Positions 11,862 to 32,556 of a stretch of DNA of 64,000 nucleotides are shown here, one piece after another. The stretch spans positions 12,037,501-12,101,500 of the forward strand of contig NC_090797.1 of NCBI RefSeq assembly GCF_040054535.1, read 5' to 3'. This DNA is from Antennarius striatus. Taxonomy: Eukaryota; Chordata; Actinopteri; Lophiiformes; Antennariidae. The notes under the pieces are model-generated. The model was not told the DNA's origin. It did no database searches and saw only the letters and a list, made by a program, of their open reading frames with translations. A program made the position numbers and the translations under genes. Numbering within the stretch: the stretch's first letter is position 1; every line of letters starts with the position of its first letter.

Positions 11862-14800
11862 AAATGCATTTCATATCCTACTATGTCAGTAAATTAAGGA
11901 GGAATTGATCGTTTCTAAACAGTAGGGGGCGGTATGCAAATCTAAAGCTGGTTTGTGACTTGCTAATAAAACAGAAGAAGAAGTACTCACTATACTTCTA
12001 CCCTCAGATTTTTATCAGTATCTCATAAGAGCTTGAATATCACTAAGGCCTGTCTGTATTGTTTTGTACTTGTAATATTCATAGACTTGTTATAACACAG
12101 CAGGAGCGTTGTGTTACTACCCATGAGATATACTGTAGACTCATTCTAGAGACACATCAAGTAGGTGGATGGTTTCAGTATAAAGACTCCCATGTAGCCT
12201 TTGGCTTTGTTTAGTAAATAAATACTGCTGACGCTGCTTTTTGGACAGTCAGGAACTGTCTTTCTGTTCCTGCTGCGTTAGCTGACATCATCACAAGAGG
12301 GGCGACGCCCAGCCTGGGATCCACAGCTACAGCCTGGAGGCTACAACAGAGTGGAGAGTCGGGGGTTTAGATGCCCTGAAAGCTTCAGTTTGTCCTTGTA
12401 ATACTGGTCAGAGGGCATGAATAGAAACTGAAGTGTCAAGTGCTGTGTCATGATTCTGTCCATTCCTATTTCTGTCCAGGTCACCTAACTGGCCTCCCCG
12501 TCCACCACCATGGACTCCTGAAGACCTTCTTCCTGTCAGAGCCAGCTGGATCCTGTCTGGAGGCCATGACAAACGAGTTTCACTCAAAATCAGGTCCCGG
12601 TTTTGATTGTCTTGCCAAAAAGGAAGTGGGATTGATGAGGGCCTGAGTCTTCAGAGAGAGTCACAGCACAAGGACAGCAGTGCTTTGTAACGGCTGCATG
12701 TCGGGTCATAAGGGCAGGCACATGCTTTATCAGGATGTCGCTGCCCAGCTGGTATTCCTACTGTACAGCTATATGAATAAAAAGCTAGTTCTGAGTAGCT
12801 AGTCAGCAGTAGTAGAACTTTTTTTGTTTGAAAATGTCTTTACTTAATTAGACATGATATTATGGGGTGGCCTTACTGACTTTGCAAGATTGAGACTCAA
12901 GAAAGTCCCAAATTAAGACTGCTTGGCCAGACAGGATCAACTCCCCATCTCTGCATGGATGAAATCAAATGTTGTAAAACAGGTTCAAATAATTTCCTTC
13001 AAACCATTGGTGATGTTGTTTGGACATAGATTACACCATACATAATGTACAACGTCATTCTAGGTTAAATTCCTTTAAGTTGGGAATTTCATCTTTCATC
13101 CACTCAGATAAAATTCGGGCTGACCTTTTCACCAGCAGCTCTTCAGAATTTCTTTCCATCTAACCTGTTTGCTGTGTCACAACTTATTATCAAAGTCTGT
13201 TTCAAAAAACACAGACATATTGCTACCTATGCGATCTCTACAGCAGTGTTTGCTGTTGCTTAGAGACAGCCAAGGGATACATGTGGAGATTGGCTTCTTG
13301 CTGGAGTAAATGGGATTTTCACTCCAGCAAACTGATGTGTAGAGTTAGACAGACCTGTGAGAGGTAGGTCATCATACCTGTCAGTCCAGAGATCTAGATA
13401 ATCAAAATGAGTGTAAGGTGACACCACAGGGGTTCCACCTGGGACGGTATGAACAGCTTTTAAAACAGTGGTGGATGTGATTGGGTATAACTGTGACAAA
13501 GTACAGGACAGCAGCATTAAACATGTCTGAAGCTTTTCCCTTTCATCCTCATTGCCAAGCAGGTGATTTACAGCTGAATGTAGCTTTATAGGTGTTGTAC
13601 AGTCACCATGAGTCAATCCAAGGTCACCGCTGCTGTGACACGAGTGAAAATCGGACAGCAATACAGCAATAATGAAAAGCATTGAGGTGGATTCAAGGAT
13701 GAATTGGTCCACAAATGGCAAGGTGAAGAGAGGTATGGAAGAGAAGCAAAACTGAAAGAACACAGAAATGTGTCAATAAATGTTCCAACAGCCTAAAATG
13801 AAGACTCAAAAAGATCTACTCACACAAAGTATTCCTAGAGGTTCTCAGCAAATCATCACTGTCATCAAAATATATAATCCAAAGTCATCCACTCAACTCA
13901 AACAGAATAATCTCTGTTTGTAGAAGCTGAGGGACCCTACATCGATTTGAAAACAGGCCATTTACTCACTTTTAAATGCAAATTTTCCCTGAAGCCTGAA
14001 AGAAGCAGCAAGCTGACATGTTATATACATGCATGGATATTCCATTCGTGACGGAAGCTTGTGGTTCGCTGAGGTATGCAGAGACCTTCAGACACAAACG
14101 CCTGTGCATCGGGGAACCAGACTGAATAACACACTGAATCATGACTGGAGTATGGTTCATGTGATGCTGCACCCCATGTCCTCCCTGCTCCACCTCCTAT
14201 CAGCACCAACACATCCATGCAGCTCCACACACCTGCTGCCACCTGTTGACCTGGACCTCCATCTTTCACCTGTGGATCAGTAAAGGTGTGAGCCTGTCGG
14301 CTTGCTGGAGAACCAACAGTTCTGCCTGGTTAGGAATGGTGTGAGCAGCCAGGTTTATGTGACAGCTGTAAGAACTGTCAGGGGGTGATAAATGTTGGGG
14401 TGTAACAACGGCTGGAGGGAGCTGAACTTCCTGTCAGCAACAGTTATTCAAATGACTTTCATGATTATCTCCAACCTTTGTATTGATGAATATGAATCAC
14501 ACCTAACTTTATAAAAACACGTTGAGAACAGGTTTTTAAACAACAATACAGTTTACCCCTTTCAACATTAACATGTGTTCATAAGTGTTAAATGTTCTTT
14601 GTGCTGTGTTACTTATTTTACTTACATTAAAGACACAAGATTATTATATTTACACTTATTTTTCATGGTTACATCAGTGAGTGGTTCATACACACAGCGT
14701 CTTGATGATTGATTGATCTGATCAATGAATCATATCAGGTCCGAAGATGGTAAAGATGAAGAAAGACACTTTTGAAGTTCATTCTGCCTCTCCTTTCACA

Positions 14801-17800
14801 TTAACTTGATTGACTGATTAATCATTCAAAACTACACATTTCTGTTTCTTGCTTTTGTAACCATCTAATCTTTATGTAAAACACATGTTTAGCTTGTATT
14901 TCTTGTATTTCCATTCCTTCAATCCTCATATTGATCACCACCATCTACTATATGTTGGCCTCTGGTAATAAAAACAATAAAACAAAAAATGCAAATGGTT
15001 TTAACATCAACACCATCAGCTGGAAGGTGAACTCATTCAAACACACTGGCAGTAATGGTGCTGAAATCAGAAGTAATCTCCATCTAATACCGTCATTCTT
15101 TTCTGCATAATAGGCGTTTACAGCAAACACAAAGGATCCTGTGAACAAGCAGCATTAGAAGCCTGTGATCAGATACTGATCGCTGTTACAGAGCCGTACT
15201 CCATAGATGATCAATGCAGGCTTAGAGGCATCTAGTGATGTGCATGCAGATGTCCTCATCACGTGGTGACGATAATGTAAAGCCAACGTTCACACAAACA
15301 CAGCGTTGGTCGACACGCAGAGGTGACCCAGCTGGATTGATAGCCTGTTTACGTCACCTTGGCTCGGTGGGATTCCTCTGGAGTAAATTGAGATGCACTA
15401 CATGGATTGACAGGTTATGGATTGGTCTCCTGCTACATCACGTGGTCCTCAAGGAGCACACTGTCGATTTTGGCGTAACTTGGAACCTATTTAACCATTG
15501 TTCAAGTATAGGTGAGAAGGTACGGACTCTATGGGATCTGATTCACTGTTGCATCATGAATGTTTTGTGTTATTTGCCTAGAAATGAACAGAATGCTTCA
15601 CAGGCACAAACAGAACCCATGTTCAGGTGTCATCCTCTACCTCAGTGGATGGATGAGGGAGCTGTGATGGATGAGACAAGGAAGAACCCTTCAGGAGCAC
15701 AGTGTTCCATACGCCTGGCATTCAGTGCACTCTCACTCCTTTAAAACTCCATTCACGTCTGTAGAGGAACATGATGTACATCTCCTTTCAGCCTCTGGGC
15801 TCATGTTCCAAAGCAAAGCCGAGGAGGAAGCAGTGGGTTAGCGGTCAGATCAGGTTGGTCTTTTTTACTGCCTCTGCTAAACGAAAGAAATCAGATGTTG
15901 TTCCAGGTTTATTTGTCTATTTATTGATGTCTTATTGAGTATTTTGATTAAAATATTGCAATGACGAAGATGTGATGAGACTACTTTAAAAAAATAACCT
16001 GAAAACCTTGAGATCTGAGCACTGACAACTCAAATGTATTTAAGTGAATAATGCCTGCTTAGCATTTCAATGAATGGTTATTCTGTTTACACAACATATC
16101 TATAGATTAGATATATGCTCATTGATCCAGATTTGACACAAATCATCGCACTCTCTTTTAAAATAAAGTCTCTTTTGAAATGAAGTAATTTTATTCTCTT
16201 TTATGGAGCAGTTGGGTTTTTTACGAATAATATTTTTAGGAAACATTGTGCTTCCAGTGCTAGCAGCTGGACTTCACAGTGGTCCTTGAACACACGTGAC
16301 CTTCCACATCTTCAATCTTTGAAAAACAAATCACCAAGGACGATTCCATTTCAAATCCCCTCCATACAAGAAACAAAGAGGAGGCTAAATATTATCGTCA
16401 ATCAACTTTTTCTACAAGGACACCAAAGAAGCAGACAAACTCCACTGGTGCAACACACACTTCTACACACACTTCACATAGCTGGGATGTGGAGTATATG
16501 CCTGAGGGAACATAGGAAGGAGAGAAAAGTGAATGTCAGAAACAGAAAGGGAATAAGAGATGATGAAAGATGCTAAGGATGCAAAAATGATGGATGCTAA
16601 CTTGGGAGGCATGGAGAGAATAAGTTAGGGAGACAAAAAAAAAAAAAACAAGAGCGAAGAGAAGACCGTCTTGGAGAAAAAGCTTTGATGCCATCTTTGC
16701 TGCCACGCGTCACAATCTCTGATGGCAGATGAAACTGAGACGCCCCTCAGAGTAACGTCTTCCACCCACAGCAGCAAACTCTGAGGAGCTACAGCAGCGT
16801 TCACTAATACTGTCAATGGAAAGCTGGACCATTCTCCACCACCTCCATTAATTAAGAGCAGTCTGTTAAAACCAAAGCCAATCTGTCTGTTTGGTCCCAG
16901 TTCACTCAAACAATAATTGTCTCTGTTTGTCTGCTTTGCTCCAACAGACTGTTTCATATTTACACATTTAGAACTGATGCCCGAGCTCCTCTGGGGCGTC
17001 TAATGGGTTTGTTGCTTTGCTTAAGGGGGAACAATAATTTTTGCAAAGGGAAATGATAATATAATCATGAAAATTCTGCTTCATTCAGAACAAAAAAATA
17101 AAATCTGCTTTTTTCAGAAGCAAAGCTAAATGGTCACCTGACCAACATAGCCAGTTGCATATCTGTTGAAGCACAGGTAGTAGAAGGGGAAATGTTTCCT
17201 GCCTTCCCCCCTAAAAATATTTGGAGAAGCGTAGTTTTCCAAATGCTAGAACCATGATATTAATTTTGGCGTTAACAGCATCCTTACAATCAGAACACCT
17301 TTCAGTCCATCATAGTTTTATTATCTGAAATACTCTACAATCAGGACATTCAGGAATTTGAGTCACAGTGCATAAAAGTTAATAAAATTATTTATTGACT
17401 TACCATTTAAAGTACACTTTTAAAAGTTATTATAATTCATAGAAGTTACAGGTAATAAAAACTGGCTAAATGTAACTGCAAGACTGCAGACAAATTGACT
17501 TTCTTGTGATTCTGAGACATTATTCCAATGTTTCATAAATAAATGTAATTCAGTTTTAATGACATGATCATTTCTAATAGCCAACAAATACTAGTAAAAC
17601 TGTATGCATGCGTATAATGTTGCTCGTGCCAATAATCTAACATGAAAAGGAAATTTCAAACAGAAAATTCAAAAGTGTGAATTTAATTTCCTTCTTCCTA
17701 CAGTTTCAAAAAGAAATGCCCCTGAGAGTCTCAGGAGATAAATATTTTTAATAAAATGTAAAAAATAGGGAAAATGTTTTGCTTATTATTACTATTATGG

Positions 17801-19217
17801 AGATTTAAATTGTTAATTTATAAATAATCAAAGATGAATCCAGACTTCATGAAGGAAAGTGTCAGTCAGGAAATCAGTCACGTATGTAACCTGAAAAAAT
17901 CTTTTATTTACGGAACCTTTGGCTAATGACCACATTACTGTTTATCACTGCTAAGCCAGGCATCAGGGTTTTAAAGCTTTCATGATGGACTTCAATCAAT
18001 GGTCAATGAGACGGGAAGCAGAGTTGTTGGCTGTCCTTGGAGAGGGCCATTATTTGGATTCAGAGAATAATGTGCTAAAATGTTTCTGACTTGCAAAGAG
18101 GAAGAGAGACTGAAGCAAGAAGGAAAATAAAACCAAAAAAAAAAAAACGGACAGATGCAGAGAGAGAATGAGGAAGGAATGAAAAGCAACAGAAACAAAT
18201 GAAAGGATGAAATCACGCTGAGACAGAAGACAGAGTCAGGTAAAGTCAAACCGGACAGACACTCGGGGGGTGCTGGGACCCTCGTATCCTGCAGGTATGT
18301 AGCTGCAACACCCCAACTGGTCTGCACTGGGCAGCTCCCAGTGCACAGGAGTAGAAGAATGTGATTAAACTAGGCATCTCCCAATGCGACTGCAGGATGC
18401 CATGTGGAAAATATGGCATCACTATATAAATAGCAGTGCCAAGTGGATCTTTCTGCAGCTCGACCTTTTCAGCAAACAGGAAAGTTGAGAAATAGTAAAT
18501 TTACAAAGAAAAAGACTGAAGGCCTGAGAGAGGGATGGAAACCAAAGAGAGGGATGGAAGTTAAAGCGGGGAGCCAAAGGGGGTTCGATGCAGCTGGAGA
18601 GGGGACAGCTGGCTGTTTCCAGCTCGTGTCCAGACAAACCAGATCTGCTCCAGTTTGAATCAGCTCCAGGAGGAAGCCTAGGCGATAATGAGACAGTTCT
18701 CATTTCCACAGCCCAAACTGACCAGCCACTGGATGATGGGAGGTGAAAGACAGGCAAGAAGGCTGCAGGGTTCAGATTCGTCCAGCCAACATTCAGACAA
18801 GCACAAAGAAAAGCGTATGAGCAACCAGCTGCGATGGAAAATGCCTGCAGCAAGGAGCAGTAAACGTATTGTAACATCTAGAACGAAATGACTACTCAGG
18901 CTTTCCTAGAAAACAAGACAAGATGGTTCAAGCCTGTGGCTGTTTCCTTGCTTTTCTCCTTATACATAATATTCATACTGGAAGAGCCAGCTCAAGGTAA
19001 TTAACAACAACCAGTGGAAGGTGTAGATTAACTGCAGCTTAGGGAAGTTATTCATAGCTGGTGTTGATAGCTGTTGAAAAAAAGTGTTGATACAAAAGTC
19101 TATATTTGATAGCGATTATTGCAAAGACCAATATAAAGAGGATAAATATCTCTCTTGTACTCATCATAGTATCAACAAATGATGTTTTCCCAATTTGTAC
19201 GATGACATTTTTTTATG
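11862..19217. other. Long non-coding stretch
   Basis: No gene is called with confidence. Near 11915-11985 a fish dispersed-repeat motif (AGTAGGGGGCGGTATGC, then ATAAAACAGAAGAAGAAG) is visible. The open frame at 13260-13763 (minus) and another at 15235-15744 (plus) are about the longest expected by chance. Two small adjacent hairpins (18323-18345, 18396-18420) precede a TATATAAATA word at 18423. Confidence 0.5.
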
Positions 19218-19280
19218 CAGTAATCCCTCGCACGTTCGCGCATCAACACACGCGGCTTCACCTCATCGCGGATTGTTAGT
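19218..19280 (+). mobile_element. Tigger/mariner-like MITE end remnant
   Basis: It starts CAGTAATCCCTCGC and continues with 'cgcg...ttcacctcatcgcggatt'. This resembles the terminal region of fish pogo/Tigger-type non-autonomous elements ('cagtaatccctcgctacatcgcggttca'). Only one end is visible. Confidence 0.45.
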
Positions 19281-22200
19281 AGGTAGTCACGAAGCAGCAG
19301 CGGTCTCAATCTGGGCCCGTTCAGGACAGGTTCATTTGGAGGTGTCACCTCTTTCTAAATGAAGTGCCGGTTGGAGCTCTATTTGTCAGGCCAGTGTTGC
19401 CTGCTGGGACGCAAACAGGTGACATCAGTTACTAGAAGTTATTGATGAAAGGTGGTCTGACCTTGCAGTGAAGAATGGTTCCTTCGTGACGTTTGGGCAG
19501 AAAGAACATTCTTCAAGACCTTTTCATGAAGTTCACCAAATCTAACCAGCCGCTGATTCCAATCAGAGCAATGAGGCTAAAGTTTTGACAAAAGAAACAA
19601 AATCATGACATCTGGAGATTTGAAGACAATAAACTATAGACTGTAGACAATTTGAGGGAAGCTGAGGGGAGACGGCGTCCTTCTTGTTACCTTGCCATTC
19701 CTCATTATTCAGTCTATAATTGGGGGTCCACGCAGCTGATCTGAAGCAATAATCAGTTTTTACTGAACGTTTTCAATTTTAACTGGCGTAATGTTTACGG
19801 AACCAGTGGCCCAGAAGATCCACAGACCTAATCATGTCATGTGAAGGTACTCTCCTTTATGTTTGTGCAAACAAAGTCCACTTTCTCAAGCTCTCAATTC
19901 ATGAAACAAAGAAAAGTGGACCACTTTTGGTTCATTGGCTCTCTTGTCCCTGACATTATCAAAACAAACAGGTGAACTTTGACAAGTCAGTCGACATCTA
20001 TCATCATAAATGTCCAAAGTTTGGCACAGCAGACAAAAGTTAGAGGTGCAGTAGTCTGATGCTGCAGCAGGAGTAAGGTTTCAGATGGATGTTTGGTTGG
20101 AGCTGCGGGCGGGTCGAGTTCTCACTGACTGGAGAAGCTGGATGACCTCACCTTCTCCTCACGTTTAGTAGAAAAGGTTCACGTCCCTAACAAACGTACA
20201 TGCAGCATCTACTATCAGAGCCCAGTTTCTATTTGTGGACTTGTATTCTGCCCCCAAATCCTTGAACCATTTGAAATACAATAAAAACACTCATCATAAA
20301 ATGGTTTCAAAGGTTAGTCCTCAACATTTCTCCTTTTTGTCCAAAAATTGTCTTCGAGTACTCAACCTCTCTGATATATTAGCTGCAATGAAATGAAAAT
20401 AAAATAAAATAAAAGCATTCATCCTTCTCATCCTGAAGCTAGAACTGTCTCCCTGATTGTTTCTGGCTAGTTAATTGTGATCCTGATAAATTTGGGCAGT
20501 AATCTCTTCAGAAAACATTTGTTTTCCCTCTCACGTCTTCCTCCCGCAGAGATCAGAGGTCAGAATTTGTATCTCTGGTGCTTGGCTCATCTCCCAGCTT
20601 ATAACACCGTACCGCAGCGTTTCCATGCACTGTATTTTCCACATTTATCACAGGTTTTGTCTTTCATGCAGTGTTCAGTCTGTGTTACCATTTGAGATTT
20701 CTTGTACATGTTTTTTCCCCCCCAACATCAGCAAGCAATGCTGCAAACACAACAGTTCTAGGGGGTAAATGTAAATGTAAATACACTACAGCATCAGCTT
20801 TAATTGGCATAAAGGTGGACTCCCTTCCTGCTTTCTTATTTGTACAACTACATATATTGTTGTCTTGTAAAGTGTTTCTGTTAATTTATCTACCTCTAGT
20901 TGTATATACTTCTTCTTTGTGAATCATTCTTTTGTCTGCTTGCTGTTCCTGAAACACTTTGGTCCTCATGGGGGATTGAGACAATAGCAGTCTGAGCCCA
21001 GAGAGCTGCTGGTTATTAACTCTCAATCCAGATAAGCACAGATCACTACTGCTGCTGCCAGCATCGCCGAGAGGCAACAACACCAACACCTCGTACACCA
21101 GATAAGGGAATTAAGGGGACAAAGGCGATGATCTTTGTGCAGTTTGCAGACACAAGCACACCCGTGGAGTATTCTTCACCTCTGCACCGCCGGCAGGCGT
21201 GACTCGCAGAGGAACAATGAGGAATAAATTGCAGCCAGTCCAGTGTATGCACCCCATCCTACTGCATGAAACTTTTCATCCAGCAACCTCATGAACGTCT
21301 GCATCAGCAGGACTGAATTTCATGTCTCTGTATAGGAGGATAGGTTGAGGCGATGCAACTCAATAATACGAGTTGACCACATGCACATCTTCAAATGTAT
21401 TTCCAGTGAAATATGAACATTTGTAGAAATTAGATTTTAAGTTCTTCACTCCGTCTTGACTATGGAGCTCACCATCAATCATTTGCTGCTGAATTGCCTC
21501 AGTTTCCCCCCTATAGGATCAATAAAATTCATCTCCACCTCCTCATGTGAAATTTCTCATTTCGCTCTAAAGAGTCAAATCGCTGGAGGCTTCTCTGCAG
21601 ATGTTATCACGACCAGTCGCTTCCACAGTGTCCATGTGACCGCTGTTCCTTCACCCCCTCAAAAAAAAAAAAAAAAAAAAGACAGATTCTGCATTATTTG
21701 ACCCCTGCATCTGCCTGGGAGGGACATCAGCATGCTTTTTTTTGAGGGGATGGGTCACCCAACGCTCCCTAGAGCAGACAAAGCAATAAATTGAAGAGGC
21801 GTGTGATGGTGGAGGTGTTGGTGGTATGAAGGACAAATGATAAGGAAAGCAGACAAACAGTATGTCAGTGCTGGACCATGAGATGAGTGAAGGCTCAGTC
21901 TGGACACTAAAACCTTTCCTCACATGTCTGTCAGTAGGCTCTTTGGGTTCTGGGTCACATCCCCCTGTCTGGATCCCACCAGCTTCACAGTCACCCTGGA
22001 GGCTCAATGTCCAATTAGATCACCCAGTGCAGCAGTAAGCAATCTGTCACCAAAGAACCGGAACTGGGTGGAGCAAAACCTCCAAGAATAATGTGAAGCA
22101 ATGTGAACAAATCCACATCTTTGAAAAGCAGTAAACAAATGCATATGCAAACAAGAGAAAATGATATTTATTGTCCTGAAGGGTCCCCATCAAGATAAAT

Positions 22201-22911
22201 GCATCATCAGAGGCTCCCAGGGCTGATTTATTCCAGCAAAGATAACCACATATCGAACCTCTACTCGATTTGGAGTCTCTGTTTCATGTGACACACATAA
22301 AAAAAAAGTCACACTTCAATTCCAGTAGTCACCATCCACTCTATTAAACTGCTGGTGCTCAGAATATCATTTAGCTGGTCACCCGGAAACAATAGCCTCG
22401 AGCCATCTGCTAAGTGTTCCGCATGCAGCGGATCCTCTCCGTGTGCATTTGTATTCCTCCTCCATTGTCCGACAGAGTCATGCATGATGCATGCACCGGC
22501 GTTGGCCAAGGTGCTTATTCTCTGTCAACAACAAGCAGACAATCACAAGAAGAAGCATCCCTGTGCAATTCTGCACCAAAGTGAATGACGTTGGAGATGC
22601 TGCACCAGTCTCAGATCCAGTTGCTGTTTGATTCTAGCACTGACATTGCAATCTGTTAACTTGAAAAATGGACGATAATAATAGTATAAATAAGACAGAA
22701 ATCCCCTCGTCATCATTATTGATCAGTATCAGAGGGAAAACCCATGTAGAAGATCCTGCTGTTGATGTGAGGACTGTCAGACTGGAAGCTAGCCTCACTG
22801 GCAACACAGGAATGTTATCACATATAGCAAATAGTTTCAAGCAACTGTATTTTTTCATTTTATTCAAGATTTTTTATATGTGAGGAACATTCATTTAAAG
22901 CAAACTCATTT
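19281..22911. other. Non-coding stretch
   Basis: No gene recognised. It contains short AAATGT and AATAA simple repeats (20390-20415, 20764-20782) and a pure A-run at 21661-21680. The 20950-21180 part is moderately GC-rich and unique-looking but has no open frame in splice context. Confidence 0.5.
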
Positions 22912-23374
22912 CCACCGAAGGGCCACATCAGCATAACGGCTGTCCTCAAAGGGCCAGAAAAATGTAACTAAATGTAACTCAATATTATGTCAAATAAACT
23001 CCTTAATGTGAATTTATTAATTATTCAAGTTAGAAACATCACAGTTGCACAGAAAAAAATGTTTTTATTTAATTAAAATCCTTTTAATTTGTCAGGTTAT
23101 TAAACCAACAGAACTCCATCAATCAAGGATCAAACTATCAGTGAATAAAAAAAAATAACAACAAACACAAGTTAGAACAATAACTTTGGTCAAAACGTTT
23201 TTGTCAGTGTTAAAATAGTCTGAATTACTGCATTGTGGGAAATGTAGTTTTTGGTCAAATCACACTTTTGACCTATTTACTTTTAGACACCCTGACCTTT
23301 TATGCTCTCGCGGGCCACATAAAATGATTTGGCGGGCCACATTTGGCCCCCGGGCCTTGAGTTTGACACACGTG
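22912..23374. repeat. Dispersed 'gggccacat' repeat, about 460 bp
   Basis: The block begins CCGAAGGGCCACATCAGC and ends with GGCGGGCCACATTTGGCC, then CCGGGCCTTGAGTTTGACAC. The ending is a very common fish interspersed repeat. The GGGCCACAT words at both ends and the AT-rich middle without a reading frame suggest a non-autonomous element. I cannot assign its class. Confidence 0.55.
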
Positions 23375-24172
23375 ATTTAAAGGCTCACATTTATGACGTG
23401 GGACAGAGTGCAGCAGTCAAGCCATCAAATATAACCATCACCCACTGGAATAACAGATAATTAACCAATAAATAAATATTAAACGTAATTACAGTCACAA
23501 TATGTCCCTATTAACACACAGAGGTCTCCCATTTTGCGACTGCATTAAAAACTCTTAACTAAAATCATAACGGTGTCATGTGACCTGCTACCTCCATCAC
23601 GTAACACCAGAGACTTTCAACACTAGATGATGACTCCAATAGACGTTTGTTACAAAGGGCTGCTTATTATAAAAAACAAAGATGAGGTTCATGCAAAATG
23701 AAGACTTTAGATTATAAAACCAATAGGTTTATTGTTTTCATTTTCATTTTATCTTCAGAAATGAATCAGAATCAGTAATATACCTTCCTGTTGTTCACAA
23801 TTTGCAGTGGTTACTTCTGTCTTCTTTAGTCTAATTGTGTGAGTACACACGACTGATACAGTCTGTATGTAAATGAAACATCCACACTGCTTCACATGGG
23901 TAGTTGGACTAAATTACAATCTAAACCACATGTTTATGCACCCGATTTGATTCAAAAATATCCAATAATGAACAAAAGCATTGGATATTTGTCAGTAAAT
24001 TAAAATTAGGATCTTGCCAAAAACCTCTGAGGTGAATGAGTTGATCACAGCGACGGACGCAGCTGCTTCAAATAAACACTATGACCTTTGACCGGAACTT
24101 CAAACAAAGGCTGCATTTTAAATCAGTGACAGTCAAGCTGGAAAAGTAGTGGAACGACTCCTTCCTGATCAT
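23375..24172. other. Non-coding stretch with a small perfect hairpin
   Basis: No gene. AAATATCCAAT at 23956-23966 pairs perfectly with ATTGGATATTT at 23980-23990. Confidence 0.5.
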
Positions 24173-24460
24173 CACTAGGTCGTGGTTTGAGAACCAGAGG
24201 GTTGCCAGTTCAAGACCAGCACGGACTAAAAAGTATGGAGAGGTGCCAGTTCACCTCCTGACTCCTGACAAGGTGCCCTTGAGCAAGAACACTGAACCCC
24301 ACAAGCTGCTGGTGGGGTGCCATGTGCTGCTCTACCGTCATTATTACCCAACTTGCATGCCTCCAAGCTGTGTGTTTGTTAGTGTATGCGTGCGTCCGGG
24401 TGTATGGATATATAAGAGTGGAAAAATAATTTCCACTCTTAGGATCATTACAGTATACAA
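24173..24460 (+). mobile_element. SINE-like fish repeat with terminal hairpin
   Basis: The copy carries a tRNA-like B-box region (GGTTGCCAGTTCAAGACCAG), then the diagnostic body 'caaggtgcccttgagcaagaacactgaacccc' in short blocks and a 'ctgctggtggggtgcc' block. It closes with an inverted repeat (24413-24424 / 24430-24441) before an A-rich end. I recognise it as a dispersed fish SINE-type element with diverged sequence. The exact family is not known to me. Confidence 0.55.
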
Positions 24461-31554
<7,094 letters not shown>

Positions 31555-31680
31555 TTCTCAGTCATCCAGGTTGAGGTAAATCCAGAACAATACAAACAGA
31601 ATCAACTGGACTTGCTTCAGGCTGGTTGAAGACATTTCACCTGGTTGTTACGAAGACCAAAGTCTTCTTCTGGTTTCATT
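31555..31680. repeat. Dispersed fish repeat fragment
   Basis: The words CTCAGTCATCCAGGTTGAGG, TCAACTGGACTTGCTTCAGG and TTGAAGACATTTCACCTGGT, followed by 'gaagaccaaagtcttcttctgg', match a common fish interspersed sequence ('ctcagtcatccaggt...gacgtttcacc...ggcttcttcagttc'). The family is not assigned. Confidence 0.5.
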
Positions 31681-32164
31681 TTAGTGGAAACACACCATGA
31701 CTGAGCAGAAGCCCAGTTTTACATTTTTTACCTTGCATTTTTCAAGATATGTAACAGTTATACACTTACTTTACCGGTGCTAGCCATCTTCCTTTACTGT
31801 GCCTCTGGTTGCAAAGCATTCTTGGATTTTCTACCACTTCTTTCAACTCCTCCTGCTTGAGTCTGACAACAGTTCAAGTGAGGGACTGACTGACTTGATT
31901 TTGCTCATGAGTTCTAGCTCTCACTGCGGATCTGGAACATCATGGTGTGTTTCCATCGTGATGAATCCAAGAGAAGACCTTGGACTTCACAACAATGCTC
32001 ACAGATTCACTTCACAACATGACAGTGTGATGTGTGCATGATTTTAATAATACTGTGTCAGTAATTTACAATGTGATAATTATGGGTATTTCATGTCATT
32101 TATCATTTTCATCTCCTGGTGTGAACAAGCAGCCAATATTTTAAAAAATTCAGCGGTTTTTCCT
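31681..32164. other. Non-coding stretch, nothing recognised
   Basis: Unique-looking AT-rich sequence. The open frame here is short and has no recognisable motif. Confidence 0.5.
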
Positions 32165-32525
32165 AGAAAACCATCCATCCATCAATTTTCCTGAAGACAA
32201 GAAGACCATAATTGTCTCGTCTTCATTCACTTTTGTGCCTTGTGGGTCACGGGTGATGCTGGAGCTTCTCCCAGCTGGCTATGGGCCAGATGCGGGGAAC
32301 ACCCCGAACGCCTCACCAGTGTATCACAAGGCCACACAAAAGACAAACAACCATTAATGCACACAATCACACCTACGGACAATGGAGTGATCAATTCACC
32401 TCAGCTGCATGTTTTAGAGGTGGGAGGAAGCTGGAGAACCTCGAGAGAACCCATGCAGAGATGGGGAGAACATACAAACCCAGAACCTTCTTGCTGTGAG
32501 GCTACAGTGCTACCCACTACACCAT
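32165..32525 (-). mobile_element. V-SINE-like SINE, nearly full length, minus strand
   Basis: On the minus strand it starts near 32525 with 'tggtgtagtgggtagcactgtagcctcacagcaagaaggttctggg'. It continues through GTTTGTATGTTCTCCCCATC, GGGTTCTCTCGAGGTTCTCC and AGCTTCCTCCCACCTC, then a 'ttgtccgtaggtgtgattgtgtgc' block and the 3' body 'ccagctgggagaagctcc'. This is the most complete copy of the V-SINE-type element in the window. The Tigger-like MITE begins 32 bp from its head. Confidence 0.75.
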
Positions 32526-32556
32526 TTACTTCATTACATATGAAACATTTATCATA

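Noticed and set aside
11918-11938. CTCF-like core AGTAGGGGGCGG
   Set aside because: It lies in a common fish dispersed repeat motif, so the match is more likely repeat-derived than a specific insulator.
12180-12330. TATA-like word, AATAAATA and following GC-rich segment resembling an old LTR end
   Set aside because: No second LTR, primer-binding site or element interior could be recognised, so an LTR fossil is not supported.
15235-15744. Plus-strand open frame of 169 codons
   Set aside because: Odd composition, no domain or splice context recognised, and of a length expected once or twice by chance in 64 kb.
18422-18877. Minus-strand open frame of 151 codons with a hydrophobic, Leu/Ser-rich sequence
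   Set aside because: Purine-rich plus strand yields a Leu/Ser/Pro-rich shadow. No domain recognised and no flanking splice support examined strongly enough.
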